DNA from: UBA1794 sp964439955
GTDB lineage: Bacteria; Bacteroidota; Bacteroidia; Bacteroidales; Bacteroidaceae
Direction of reading: 5' to 3'
DNA length: 61,852 nt
NCBI GenBank assembly: GCA_964439955.1
Contig: CAYTPX010000010.1
Coordinates: forward strand, 1-61,852
Below are positions 51,923 through 60,088 of this stretch, one piece after another. The notes under the pieces were generated by a model. The model saw nothing but the letters and a program-made list of their open reading frames with translations, was not told the DNA's origin and made no database searches. Position numbers and translations under genes: made by a program. Each line of letters starts with the position of its first letter. The stretch's first letter is position 1.

Positions 51923-53626
51923 ATGAAAACATTTGAAGAGCTCGGCTTGTCCGAAGCTATCCTAAAAGCTGTCGGCGAGTTGGGCTACGTCGAGCCTATG
52001 CCCGTGCAAGAGGCAGTGATTCCTGCCCTCTTGGGTGAAGAGGGCGACATGGTTGCCTTGGCCCAGACGGGTACGGGCAAGACGGCGGCATTCGGCCTTC
52101 CCCTTTTGGAGCGTACCGACGTGAAACGCCTCGAACCGCAGGCCGTGGTGCTTTGTCCCACGCGTGAGCTATGCCTTCAGATAGCCACCGACCTGAACGA
52201 CTACGCGCGCTACATGGACGGGCTGCGCGTACAGCCCGTCTACGGCGGCTCGTCCATACAGAGCCAGATACGCTCCCTCAAGCGCGGGGTGCATATCATT
52301 GTGGCCACGCCGGGACGGCTTATCGACCTGATGGAGCGTGGCGTGGCGCATTTGGATGCCGTGCGCTACGTGGTGATGGATGAGGCCGACGAAATGCTCA
52401 ACATGGGATTCTCCGAAAGCATCGACCGGATACTCGAAGACGTGCCCGAAGGGCGCCACACGTTGCTCTTCTCGGCCACGATGAGTCCCGCCATTGCGCG
52501 CATCGCCAAGAACTATTTGCACGAGCCCCGGGAGATTACCATCGGGCGCAAGAATGAAGGGACGGCCAACGTGCACCACGTCTACTACATGGTGCAGGCA
52601 AAAGACAAATACCTTGCCCTCAAGCGCATCGTGGACTTCTACCCTTCGATATACGGCATTGTCTTTTGCCGCACGAGGATGGAGACACAGGAAATTGCCG
52701 ATAAGCTCATCAAGGACGGATACAACGCCGAGGCGCTCCACGGCGACCTTTCGCAGCAACAGCGCGACCTGACGATGCAGAAGTTCCGCACTGGCAGCAC
52801 ACAGCTCCTCGTGGCCACCGATGTGGCGGCGCGGGGAATCGACGTGGACGACCTTACCCATGTCATCCACTACGGGCTTCCCGACGATACCGAGTCGTAT
52901 ACCCACCGGAGCGGACGCACGGGTCGTGCGGGGCGCACGGGAACTTCCGTGGCTATCATCAACTTGCGCGAAAAAGGGAAGCTCCGCCAGATAGAACGTA
53001 TCATCAATAAGAAATTTGAGGTCGGTGTCTTGCCCACCGGGCGGCAGATTTGCGAAAAACAGCTGCTTCGCGTGATCGACGACTTGGAGAAAGTGAAAGT
53101 GAACGAGGAGGAGATAGCCCCCTATTTGCCCACCATTTTCCGGAAACTCGATTGGCTGGAGAAAGAAGATGTGGTGAAGCGCATGGTGAGTGCCACGTTC
53201 AACCGTTTCTTGGAGTACTATCGCGATGCCCCGGATCTGGAGGTTCCTCAAGAAGGAGGGCGTCGGCGCGAGAAGATGCGTGACGAACGTCCAGCAAAGG
53301 CTTCCGGGCGTAACCGCCGTGAGGCGTCGCAGCGCCGCAAGGGCAAGGCTCCTTGGGCACAGGGCGGGCAGGCTTCCATGCACGAAGCGGAAGAAGGTTT
53401 CGTACGGCTCTTCATCAATTTAGGCAAGGTTGACGGGCTTCGTCCCAACCATATTATTGATATGATCAACCGCCACTGCCGCAAGCGCATCGTGGTGGGG
53501 CGCATCGACTTGATGCCGCGTTTCTCGTTTTTTGAAGTGGAAGAGCAACAGGCCAAGAAGGTGCTCAACGCGCTTTCCAAGGAGCGCTACAATGGGCGGC
53601 GCGTGTCTGTGGAAGTGGCTGAGTAG
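51923..53626 (+). CDS. DEAD-box RNA helicase with DbpA-type RNA-binding domain
   Basis: The 567-residue ATP-dependent RNA helicase is likely involved in ribosome assembly or cold adaptation. Motifs in order: the Q motif region MPVQEAVIPAL, ALAQTGTGKT, VVLCPTREL, VATPGRLID, VVMDEADEML, LFSATM, ATDVAARGIDV and HRSGRTGRAGRTG. A basic linker (about 445-500) leads to the C-terminal DbpA/CsdA RNA-binding domain (FVRLFINLGKVDGLRPNHII). ATG 51923 is used because the promoter lies directly upstream; the frame continues further 5' without meaning. Monocistronic. Confidence 0.94.
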   Translation: MKTFEELGLSEAILKAVGELGYVEPMPVQEAVIPALLGEEGDMVALAQTGTGKTAAFGLPLLERTDVKRLEPQAVVLCPTRELCLQIATDLNDYARYMDGLRVQPVYGGSSIQSQIRSLKRGVHIIVATPGRLIDLMERGVAHLDAVRYVVMDEADEMLNMGFSESIDRILEDVPEGRHTLLFSATMSPAIARIAKNYLHEPREITIGRKNEGTANVHHVYYMVQAKDKYLALKRIVDFYPSIYGIVFCRTRMETQEIADKLIKDGYNAEALHGDLSQQQRDLTMQKFRTGSTQLLVATDVAARGIDVDDLTHVIHYGLPDDTESYTHRSGRTGRAGRTGTSVAIINLREKGKLRQIERIINKKFEVGVLPTGRQICEKQLLRVIDDLEKVKVNEEEIAPYLPTIFRKLDWLEKEDVVKRMVSATFNRFLEYYRDAPDLEVPQEGGRRREKMRDERPAKASGRNRREASQRRKGKAPWAQGGQASMHEAEEGFVRLFINLGKVDGLRPNHIIDMINRHCRKRIVVGRIDLMPRFSFFEVEEQQAKKVLNALSKERYNGRRVSVEVAE

Positions 53627-53666
53627 GCCGCCCTGCCGCGTGGCCCTGCGGGCTGATGACAGACGG

Positions 53667-53704
53667 AAGGCAGTCCCCTTGCCATGAGGGGGTTGCCTTT
53701 TCTG
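53667..53704 (+). terminator. Terminator after the helicase gene
   Basis: AAGGCAGTCCCCT (53667-53679) pairs with AGGGGGTTGCCTT (53687-53699), with two wobbles, and is followed by a short T-rich tail. Confidence 0.75.
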
Positions 53705-53759
53705 TGTGGTTTCCCGTCAGGTTGCCGCTTGCTTGTGCTGCTCCCTTCTTCCTCCGTGC

Positions 53760-54383
53760 CTATTCCGGCAGCAGCCCGCAGCTGCGGAATAGGGTACGGT
53801 AGGCCTCGGCCTTCTTCTCAAGGGGCAACGGGTAGGCGCGCGAGGTGGAAGGCATGCGGAAGAGCCGCATGGGCCGGCCTTCGGGCAGATTGAAGGAGAC
53901 GAATCCGCCAATGGGAGGCTCGTCCCTAAGGCCGAAGCAGTTGAGGATGGTTTGCATGGACTTCCCACCCGTCGTGGCCATGGCTTGGCAATCGGGGATA
54001 CGGCGGAGCAATGCGTGCAGGTCTGCGGGTTCTACGATTTGCAGGTGCTGGTCGGAAGCGTTGCCTTGTAGGCGCCTTACGCGGCGGGCGGCGTCGTAGA
54101 GGGCGATGCCGCGCTTTTCAAGGAAGCGGGCGATGCGCTCCCGGTCGAATGCCTTGCCACCGGGTTGCAGGAAGTGGGCGCGGTCGGAAAAGAAAAGATG
54201 TCCGACGATGCGCCACATGTCATTTTGCAGGTTCGGGTAGTAGAAGTCCATCGACCAGCGCTTCTTCGGCGGCGGGAAGCTGCCCAGCATGAGCAACCGC
54301 GCCCCGCGGGGCAGGAAAGGTTGCAGCGGGTGTTCCTCGATGGGAGCTTCGTCCGGGTTGTGGTTGGCGGCAGTGGTTTCCAT
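53760..54383 (-). CDS. Uracil-DNA glycosylase superfamily protein
   Basis: The 207-residue protein has the UDG-fold start ARLLMLGSFPPPKKRWSMDF and YYPNLQNDMWRIVGHLFF, followed by GIALYDAARRVRRLQGNASD and the C-terminal strand region AMATTGGKSMQTI. This resembles family-6-type or MUG-like glycosylases that remove deaminated bases; the exact lesion (uracil or hypoxanthine) is not determined. Its start at 54381-54383 is 83 bp after the ispG stop, with two 22-bp repeats between, so it may be the last gene of a purE-ispG operon. Upstream frame extension is noise over ispG. Confidence 0.8.
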   Translation of the reverse strand: METTAANHNPDEAPIEEHPLQPFLPRGARLLMLGSFPPPKKRWSMDFYYPNLQNDMWRIVGHLFFSDRAHFLQPGGKAFDRERIARFLEKRGIALYDAARRVRRLQGNASDQHLQIVEPADLHALLRRIPDCQAMATTGGKSMQTILNCFGLRDEPPIGGFVSFNLPEGRPMRLFRMPSTSRAYPLPLEKKAEAYRTLFRSCGLLPE

Positions 54384-54405
54384 AAAAAGGTGGGGCGGTT
54401 TTCCC

Positions 54406-54448
54406 GAAAACCGGCAGCGTTTCTGGCAATGCGCGGCAAGGCTTCCGG
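54406..54448 (+). repeat. Two tandem 21/22-bp intergenic repeat units inside a probable operon
   Basis: Units 54406-54426 (GAAAACCGGC, then AGCGTTTCTGG) and 54427-54448 (CAATGCGCGGCA, then AGGCTTCCGG) fill the gap between ispG and the glycosylase gene. Confidence 0.6.
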
Positions 54449-54466
54449 CCGTTGGGCGTGGAGGGG

Positions 54467-56365
54467 TTATTCGTGCCAGTCGCCGCAGCGTTTGATGAGG
54501 GCCACAAGTTTGTCTACGGCTTCTTCCTCGGGTATGTTCTTCTCGATGCACTCCTTCTTTTTGTAGAGGCTGATTTTCCCCCGCCCCGCCCCGATGTAGC
54601 CATAGTCGGCATCGGCCATTTCCCCGGGGCCGTTCACGATGCAACCCATGACGGCGATTTTCAGGCCGCCTCCGGCCAAGGGGGTGGTGGCTTCCTTTAT
54701 GTGCCGCAAGGTTTCCTGCAGGTTGTAGAGCGTACGCCCACAGCCGGGGCAGGAGATGTACTCGGTCTTCGTCATACGCAGCCGGGCGGCTTGCAGGATG
54801 GCGAAAGCTGTTTGGTCTACTTGTCGGGCAGGCAGGGGTGGCGATGCCGTGGATAAGAGCATGATGCCGTCGCTCAGTCCGTCCATGAGCAGGGCGCCCA
54901 TGTCGGCGGCGGCGTGCAGTTGGAAATCTTCGAGCCGGGTGTCGGCATAATGCTGGAAGGTGATGACCGGGTTGGGCAGCCCCTCTTCTTGGAGTTCGAA
55001 GGCCAAGGCGCGGTGTTCCCCCAATCGGTTGGGATGGTTGCTTTGGGCGATGATAACGGTTTCGGGATGCCTGCGCAGGCAAGCGCGGGCTTCTTTACCC
55101 AAAGCCATGTAGGGGAGGAAGAGGAACTTGACGGGCGCGGGGCAGTGGTGCAACTCCATGAGGCGCGAGTAGCTGAATGCGGGATACAGCCCGGGCAGGG
55201 GTTGCCAAGCGTCGCAGTCCACTATGTATCCCGGGTTCTTGCTTTCCCCGGCCTCGTCCGGTATCCGTCCGTCCAGCCGGGCGGCGATTCCTTCGGGCAG
55301 GCGGGAGCCTAAGTAGAAGAAGTCGGGGCACAGGCGTCCGTCGCAGCCGCATTGGCCGTCGAGCCGTGCGGAGACAACGACGGGCGGGTGGTTGCCCCCT
55401 ATCTGCCCTTGCGCGGTGGTTGCCCGCCGCGCAGGGCGTAGGTAATCGAACGAAGCTGGCACTTTGCCCGGGATGTAGGGATGGCCCGCGCGGGCGGTGC
55501 AGTAGTCGCGTAACTTGCGTGCCACGGGGATTTCGGCCTCCGGTGCTTCGCTCAGGGAAACGCGTATCGTGTCGCCCAGCCCGTCCATGAGGAGCGCGCC
55601 GATGCCCAAGGCGCTTTTGATGCGCCCGTCTTCCCCCTCGCCGGCTTCCGTCACGCCCAAATGGAGCGGGTAGTCCATATTTTCAGCTTCCATGCGGGCT
55701 GCCAGCAGGCGCACGGTGCGCACCATGACAACCGGGTTGGAGGCTTTGATGGAAATCACCACGTTGCCAAACTGTTTGCGCTGGCAGATGCGCAGGAATT
55801 CCATGCACGACTCCACCATGCCTTCGGGCGTGTCCCCGTAGCGCGACATGATCCGGTCGGAGAGTGACCCGTGGTTTACCCCGATGCGTAGGGCTGTGCC
55901 GTGTTTGCGGCAGAGCGCTAGCAGGGGAAGGAAGCGGCTTTCGAGGCGTTGCAGTTCGGCGGCATACTCTTCGCCGGTGTACTCCAAGTGGCGGAAGGTG
56001 CGTGCCGGGTCGGCATAGTTGCCGGGATTGATGCGCACCTTGTCGGCGTAGCATGCCGCCACTTCGGCTACGTGGGGATTGAAGTGTACGTCTGCCACCA
56101 GCGGGACACCGCATTTTTCCTCTTCCCGCAGCCGTCTTTTGATGGCTTGCAGGCTTTCGGCTTCTTTTACGCCTTGGGTAGTGAGCCGTACGTACTCGGC
56201 GCCGGCCCGGGCGAGGCTTAGGGTTTGGGCCACACTGGCTTCCACGTCGCTTGTCGGTGTAGTGGTCATGGACTGGAGCCGTATGGGATGGTCGCCCCCC
56301 AAGGGAGTCTGGCCTATTTTCACTTCGCCCGAGGGGCGGCGCCGGTAGTTGAACAAGTCGGTCAT
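54467..56365 (-). CDS. ispG: 4-hydroxy-3-methylbut-2-enyl-diphosphate synthase (large form)
   Basis: IspG (GcpE) catalyses the penultimate step of the MEP isoprenoid pathway with a [4Fe-4S] cluster. The 632-residue form, as in Bacteroidetes, chlamydiae and plants, has a large insertion (about residues 290-520) between the TIM-barrel domain (GGDHPIRLQSMTTTPTSDVE; GVPLVADVHFNPHVA; KVRINPGNY) and the C-terminal cluster domain (EYISCPGCGRTLYNLQE; AVMGCIVNGPGEMADADYG). Both Cys clusters are intact. The start lies 25 bp after the purE stop, suggesting cotranscription. Confidence 0.96.
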   Translation of the reverse strand: MTDLFNYRRRPSGEVKIGQTPLGGDHPIRLQSMTTTPTSDVEASVAQTLSLARAGAEYVRLTTQGVKEAESLQAIKRRLREEEKCGVPLVADVHFNPHVAEVAACYADKVRINPGNYADPARTFRHLEYTGEEYAAELQRLESRFLPLLALCRKHGTALRIGVNHGSLSDRIMSRYGDTPEGMVESCMEFLRICQRKQFGNVVISIKASNPVVMVRTVRLLAARMEAENMDYPLHLGVTEAGEGEDGRIKSALGIGALLMDGLGDTIRVSLSEAPEAEIPVARKLRDYCTARAGHPYIPGKVPASFDYLRPARRATTAQGQIGGNHPPVVVSARLDGQCGCDGRLCPDFFYLGSRLPEGIAARLDGRIPDEAGESKNPGYIVDCDAWQPLPGLYPAFSYSRLMELHHCPAPVKFLFLPYMALGKEARACLRRHPETVIIAQSNHPNRLGEHRALAFELQEEGLPNPVITFQHYADTRLEDFQLHAAADMGALLMDGLSDGIMLLSTASPPLPARQVDQTAFAILQAARLRMTKTEYISCPGCGRTLYNLQETLRHIKEATTPLAGGGLKIAVMGCIVNGPGEMADADYGYIGAGRGKISLYKKKECIEKNIPEEEAVDKLVALIKRCGDWHE

Positions 56366-56390
56366 GGGCGTGTTGTCGGGGGAATGGGGC

Positions 56391-56897
56391 TTAGTTGGTT
56401 TTGTATTTGTATTTCACTTCGGCCAGGTCGCGGTTCGCGTTTTCAATCTTGGCTTTCAGCCCTTCCTTGTAAGCGGCCAGCTTGGCGGCGATGGCCTCGT
56501 CGCCCAAGGCCAGGATTTGCGTGGCCAGGATGGCCGAGTTGAGAGCCCCGTTGACGGCTACGGTAGCCACGGGGATTCCCGGCGGCATCTGTACGATGGC
56601 CAGCAGGGCATCCATCCCTTCGAACGTGGAGGCGATGGGGACGCCGATGACGGGCAGGCACGTATTGGCGGCAATCACTCCCGGAAGGGCTGCGGCCATG
56701 CCGGCTGCGGCGATGATGACTTTCAGGCCGCGGCTCTGCGCTTCGCGGGCGAAGGTTTCTACGGCTGCCGGTGTGCGGTGCGCGCTCAGGGCGTTTATTT
56801 CAAAGGGAATTTCCATTTCGTCGAAATAGGCGGCAGCTTTTTCCATGACCTTCAGGTCGGAGGTGCTGCCCATGATGATGCTTACGATAGGTGTCAT
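56391..56897 (-). CDS. purE: 5-(carboxyamino)imidazole ribonucleotide mutase
   Basis: PurE interconverts N5-CAIR and CAIR in purine biosynthesis. The 168-residue class I enzyme shows SIIMGSTSDLKVMEKAA, INALSAHRTP with the catalytic His, AAAGMAAALPGVIAA and GMDALLAIVQMPPGIPVATV. ATG 56895-56897 is chosen: it gives the standard length and lies 33 bp after the -7 element; an upstream extension to 57008 crosses that promoter. First gene of a probable purE-ispG unit. Confidence 0.96.
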   Translation of the reverse strand: MTPIVSIIMGSTSDLKVMEKAAAYFDEMEIPFEINALSAHRTPAAVETFAREAQSRGLKVIIAAAGMAAALPGVIAANTCLPVIGVPIASTFEGMDALLAIVQMPPGIPVATVAVNGALNSAILATQILALGDEAIAAKLAAYKEGLKAKIENANRDLAEVKYKYKTN

Positions 56898-56930
56898 TAG
56901 ACGTTTGGGTTTTATGGTTTTATCTACGGG

Positions 56931-56938
56931 CAAAGATA
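56931..56938 (-). promoter_or_regulatory. -7 element for purE
   Basis: CAAAGATA reads TATCTTTG on the minus strand. Confidence 0.65.
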
Positions 56939-57046
56939 GCTCTTTTCGGCTATTTTGGGCATATGCCTGGGCAAGTAAAATTGGAATCGGGCTTCCCGAG
57001 GGCGGCATCCGGGATGCCCAATGCCGTTCCCCGCGGTGTCGATACG

Positions 57047-57115
57047 GGAAAAGTGCCGGGGCTTTTCGGGGAAAGCCTTGCGTGTAGGACGGGAAAGCGC
57101 CGGGGGAATTGGCCG
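57047..57115 (+). repeat. Three tandem 22-24-bp intergenic repeat units
   Basis: Units 57047-57070 (GGAAAAGTGCCG, then GGGCTTTTCGGG), 57071-57093 (GAAAGCCTTGC with a degenerate right half) and 57094-57115 (AAAGCGCCGG, then GGGAATTGGCCG). The middle unit looks closer to the opposite orientation. They lie between the purE promoter and the PAP2-like gene end. Confidence 0.65.
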
Positions 57116-57176
57116 AAAGGCACGCACGGCCTTTCTTTCCTGCCCTCCGGTCTGGGTAGGGGGAAGGGGATATCCT

Positions 57177-57812
57177 TCAGAGGAAGAAGTAGTATCCCAA
57201 GGCGAGCAGCAGGGAACAGAAGCCTATGATATAGCCTCCGGCCACTTCGCCTGCGGTGTGGTGCTTGAGGATGATTTGGGCCGATCCGGCTACGCCCGAG
57301 AGCAGGATGAAAAAGGAGAGTTGGAGCAGGGGGTTGTAGTTAAGGAGGAAGCCGAAGGCCACGACCCCTGCCGTGGCGCCGCCCAGAGGAATCATGTGTT
57401 CGCTCACTTTCCAGCGGAAGTTGGCTATGGCACTGAGCACGATGGCGATTATCGTTCCGAGCAGGATGCCGTACATGTAGCGCGGGAGCCCCATTTGTTG
57501 CATTACGAAGTAGCATAGCAGGTGGCAGGTGAACGTAATCCCGTAGGGCGCGAGGCGCTTCTTCCGGTCGCGCCATGCCTTGGTTTCCCAGCCCATAGCC
57601 CGTCGGTAGGCGTGGAAGCCCACGGCAGGGAGGAAAATGGTGAATATGTAGACGACGAACAGGACTAACAGCCTGTAAGATAGTGGCAGTATGGCTAAGT
57701 AGGTGAAGAAGAACAGTACCACGAAAGCCACAAACGTGGCCGCAAAAGGCGTACACAGTGCGGAGAGCAGGCGTAGGCTCTTGTATAAACGGCGGTTGAG
57801 CATTTGTTTCAT
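57177..57812 (-). CDS. PAP2-like integral-membrane protein with degenerate motifs
   Basis: The 211-residue protein has six hydrophobic helices. It has the spacing of PAP2 lipid phosphatases, but the catalytic signatures are altered: the PSGH block reads KVSEHMIPLGG (His kept), and the SRx5Hx3D block reads SAQIILKHHTAGEVAGG, lacking the Arg and the Asp. It may be an inactive or reshaped relative rather than a working phosphatase. A near-consensus -7 element (TACCTTTA on the minus strand, 57848-57855) lies upstream. Monocistronic as far as I can see. Confidence 0.72.
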   Translation of the reverse strand: MKQMLNRRLYKSLRLLSALCTPFAATFVAFVVLFFFTYLAILPLSYRLLVLFVVYIFTIFLPAVGFHAYRRAMGWETKAWRDRKKRLAPYGITFTCHLLCYFVMQQMGLPRYMYGILLGTIIAIVLSAIANFRWKVSEHMIPLGGATAGVVAFGFLLNYNPLLQLSFFILLSGVAGSAQIILKHHTAGEVAGGYIIGFCSLLLALGYYFFL

Positions 57813-57945
57813 GATGGGGAATCGTTTGTGCTTTTTTGTTAAACGCGTAAAGGTACGGCCTTTTTCCCGATCCGTGCGGCATGTGCCGCTTTTTTTGCGG
57901 CGTTGCGTGGTTGGATGCCGGGTGGTGGGGGCTTTTCTTACCGGG

Positions 57946-59802
57946 TCATTGCTGCGGCGGCGCGTCAGGGCCGAAGTAGAATCCCGGTTGGCAAGGCTGG
58001 TTGTAGCCTACGTTCTGGGTGCAGAGGCTGAGGCGGTATATGGGGTCGTGCAGGAAGGTAGTGGCACGGTAATTTGTGGTGTAGGGCGTGACGTAAAGGC
58101 GCAGGGCGGTATTGTCTTCGGTACGCATCAATACTTCTTCCCGCCAGTCGCCAAGTAGGTCGGCGGCCAGGCAGGGCGTGGATTTCGTGCCGTTGTTGGA
58201 CGCAGTTCCTTCCATTTGCAAAAGTGGGATGGCGCGTTGTGTGGCGGGGTCGTACTTGCTGATGGTGGTCCCGTCGAGTAGTTCGCGTAGCAAGTCGCCG
58301 TCCCACCATACGGCCATATTGATGGGCAGCCGGGCTTCCGGGGCGAGGATTTCGCCTTGGGGCGTGCGAAGCCCGCCTGACCGGCTGGACCACATTTCCA
58401 CGCCGGGGCTTTCCGGGTCGATGTCGGCAGCCATGCAACGGCCTACGTCGTTGCCGCTTGGAAGCCGGAGGAGGATGCGCCCGGTGGCGGCGTCGCGGAA
58501 TGTGGACCCATCGCGGCGGTTTTCATGGCAAGCCCATACTTGCAGGCTACTGTCGCCGGGTAAGAAGGCGGTCATGTGCAACGCGTCGCCATGGCCAAGT
58601 CTTGTGGTATAGAGGCCTTCACCGGTGTGGTCGATGGCCATGGAGCCATATATGATTTCATCGCAGCCGTCCCCATCGACGTCACCCACGCGCAAGTTGT
58701 GGTTGCCTTGCCCTGCATAATCGTTCCAGCGTGCTTCGTCGGTGTCGAACAACCATTGGGGCAATAATTGCAGGCCGTCCCATCGGTATGCGGCAAGTAC
58801 CGTGCGTGTGTAATAACCGCGGCAGGTGACGAGGCTGGGATGTTGCCCGTCGAGGTATGCGGCGCAAGCCAGAAAGCGGTCGCAGCGATTCCCATAATCG
58901 TCCCCCCATGCGGCCACGTTGCCACGCGCAGGGAGATAGCCTATGGTGGCGAGGGCATGTCCGTCGCGTCCGTCGAACAAGGTGAGGTATTCCGGCCCGT
59001 CGAGTATGCGTCCCTGGCCATTACGCCAATCGGCTTCGGGATTGCCTATGGGTGTTCCCGTCCCGTCGATGGTGCCGTCGGCTGTCTTCAGGGCCAACTC
59101 GGCGCAGCCGTCGCCGTCGAAGTCATAGGCTATCATCTGCGTGTAGTGTGCTCCGGCTCTGATGTTGCGTCCCAAGTCGATGCGCCAGTTGCGGTGGCTT
59201 GGTCCAAGAGGTGTGGCGGGGTCGGGGAGGAGTTCGTAGCAATCGATGTAGACATTGCCGGTAAACCCGTTGTGGGCATTGTCGTGGGCGTTCGACGGTT
59301 CCCATTTGATAATGATTTCCAGCTCTCCGTCGCCGTCAGTGTCAGCAGCCGTGGCATCGTTGGGAGAGTAGGTATAACTTTCTCCGTCGGGGGTTGTGCC
59401 CCCGGGCGGTGGGTCGAGCGGTATTTCTATATATCCCGTGGGTGCGTCAGGCGGTAGGGTGCAAGTGCCTCGCCCTTGCGTGCTTTCTTGCCCGCCTGCT
59501 ATGGGGCGTACCTCGTAGCAGGCGCTTTTCCCGGCTGGCAGGTAGTCGCGCAGGAAAGTAGCTCCCGTGAGTGGCGAAGGAGTAAGGGGCTTCCCGTCGC
59601 GGTATACCCGGAAAGCGGTATCGGGCGCGTCGGTTCGTAGCAACCGCCACTGTATGGCCACGCTATCGGGATGCGTGCGTACGGCTACGACGCCCCGCCC
59701 GAGATGTTCTAGTTGCAGGCGGGTGAAGTCATAACGGGGCTGGGCAGTCGCCAAAGTAAAGAACAGGACTGTTATGGAAAGGAGGGAAAAGGATCTCATC
59801 AT
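57946..59802 (-). CDS. Rhamnogalacturonan lyase family PL11, exported
   Basis: The enzyme cleaves the backbone of rhamnogalacturonan I, a pectin. The 618-residue protein has a signal peptide (LLSITVLFFTLATAQ) and the PL11 start GRGVVAVRTHPDSVAIQWRL. An eight-bladed propeller with several calcium loops follows: DTDGDGELEIIIKW, DFDGDGCAELALKTADGT and DVDGDGCDEIIYG. Late signatures are NMAVWWDGDLLRELLDG and NYRATTFLHDPIYRLS. The catalytic architecture appears complete. It stands alone, without other pectinases, so it would work with a locus elsewhere. Its own minus-strand promoter lies upstream. Confidence 0.94.
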   Translation of the reverse strand: MMRSFSLLSITVLFFTLATAQPRYDFTRLQLEHLGRGVVAVRTHPDSVAIQWRLLRTDAPDTAFRVYRDGKPLTPSPLTGATFLRDYLPAGKSACYEVRPIAGGQESTQGRGTCTLPPDAPTGYIEIPLDPPPGGTTPDGESYTYSPNDATAADTDGDGELEIIIKWEPSNAHDNAHNGFTGNVYIDCYELLPDPATPLGPSHRNWRIDLGRNIRAGAHYTQMIAYDFDGDGCAELALKTADGTIDGTGTPIGNPEADWRNGQGRILDGPEYLTLFDGRDGHALATIGYLPARGNVAAWGDDYGNRCDRFLACAAYLDGQHPSLVTCRGYYTRTVLAAYRWDGLQLLPQWLFDTDEARWNDYAGQGNHNLRVGDVDGDGCDEIIYGSMAIDHTGEGLYTTRLGHGDALHMTAFLPGDSSLQVWACHENRRDGSTFRDAATGRILLRLPSGNDVGRCMAADIDPESPGVEMWSSRSGGLRTPQGEILAPEARLPINMAVWWDGDLLRELLDGTTISKYDPATQRAIPLLQMEGTASNNGTKSTPCLAADLLGDWREEVLMRTEDNTALRLYVTPYTTNYRATTFLHDPIYRLSLCTQNVGYNQPCQPGFYFGPDAPPQQ

Positions 59803-59861
59803 GTGTAATCTCCTTTATTTTTATGAATATATTCTGCGGATCCGGGATGGTTATTTCCAAG

Positions 59862-59869
59862 CAAAAGTA
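59862..59869 (-). promoter_or_regulatory. -7 element for the PL11 gene
   Basis: CAAAAGTA reads TACTTTTG on the minus strand, 60 bp before the lyase start. Confidence 0.55.
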
Positions 59870-59892
59870 CGTTTATTTTGCAGAATATGCCC

Positions 59893-59900
59893 TATCTTTG
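59893..59900 (+). promoter_or_regulatory. -7 element for the small protein and serS
   Basis: TATCTTTG lies 33 bp before the small gene at 59934; serS would be second on the same transcript. Confidence 0.65.
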
Positions 59901-59933
59901 CCTGCAAACTAAGCTGTTTAGAAGCAAAAAGAG

Positions 59934-60071
59934 ATGGCAGATAATTACTTGGAACGGCAATATGAACTATATGCTGCACGTAAGGCTGCGTGGGAGAAGG
60001 CCAAGAAAAGCGGCTTGAAGGGAAAACATTCTCCGGGCAAGCCGCAATCCCAACCATTAATAAAGAAGTAG
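59934..60071 (+). CDS. 45-residue basic small protein upstream of serS
   Basis: This is a complete small gene. It starts MADNYLERQYELYAARKA, continues with a Lys-rich helix-like stretch (WEKAKKSGLKGK) and ends in a short Pro/Gln tail and TAG at 60069. The promoter sits 33 bp ahead, the ATG follows a purine-rich AAAAAGAG, and the stop is 17 bp before serS. I recall similar 40-50-residue proteins starting MADNYLE in Bacteroidales, of unknown function, though I cannot verify this. It is probably translated with serS; a short cytoplasmic helical protein that might bind RNA or protein. Confidence 0.65.
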   Translation: MADNYLERQYELYAARKAAWEKAKKSGLKGKHSPGKPQSQPLIKK

Positions 60072-60088
60072 AAAGACAGATTGATATT

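Noticed and set aside
54384..55082. Extension of the UDG gene into ispG, or a UDG-IspG frameshift fusion
   Set aside because: The extension is an alternative frame of ispG, which itself is complete with both Cys clusters.
57880..57905. GCGGCATGTGCCGC followed by seven T's as a terminator
   Set aside because: It would read on the plus strand, where no gene ends; on the minus strand it lacks a T tract.
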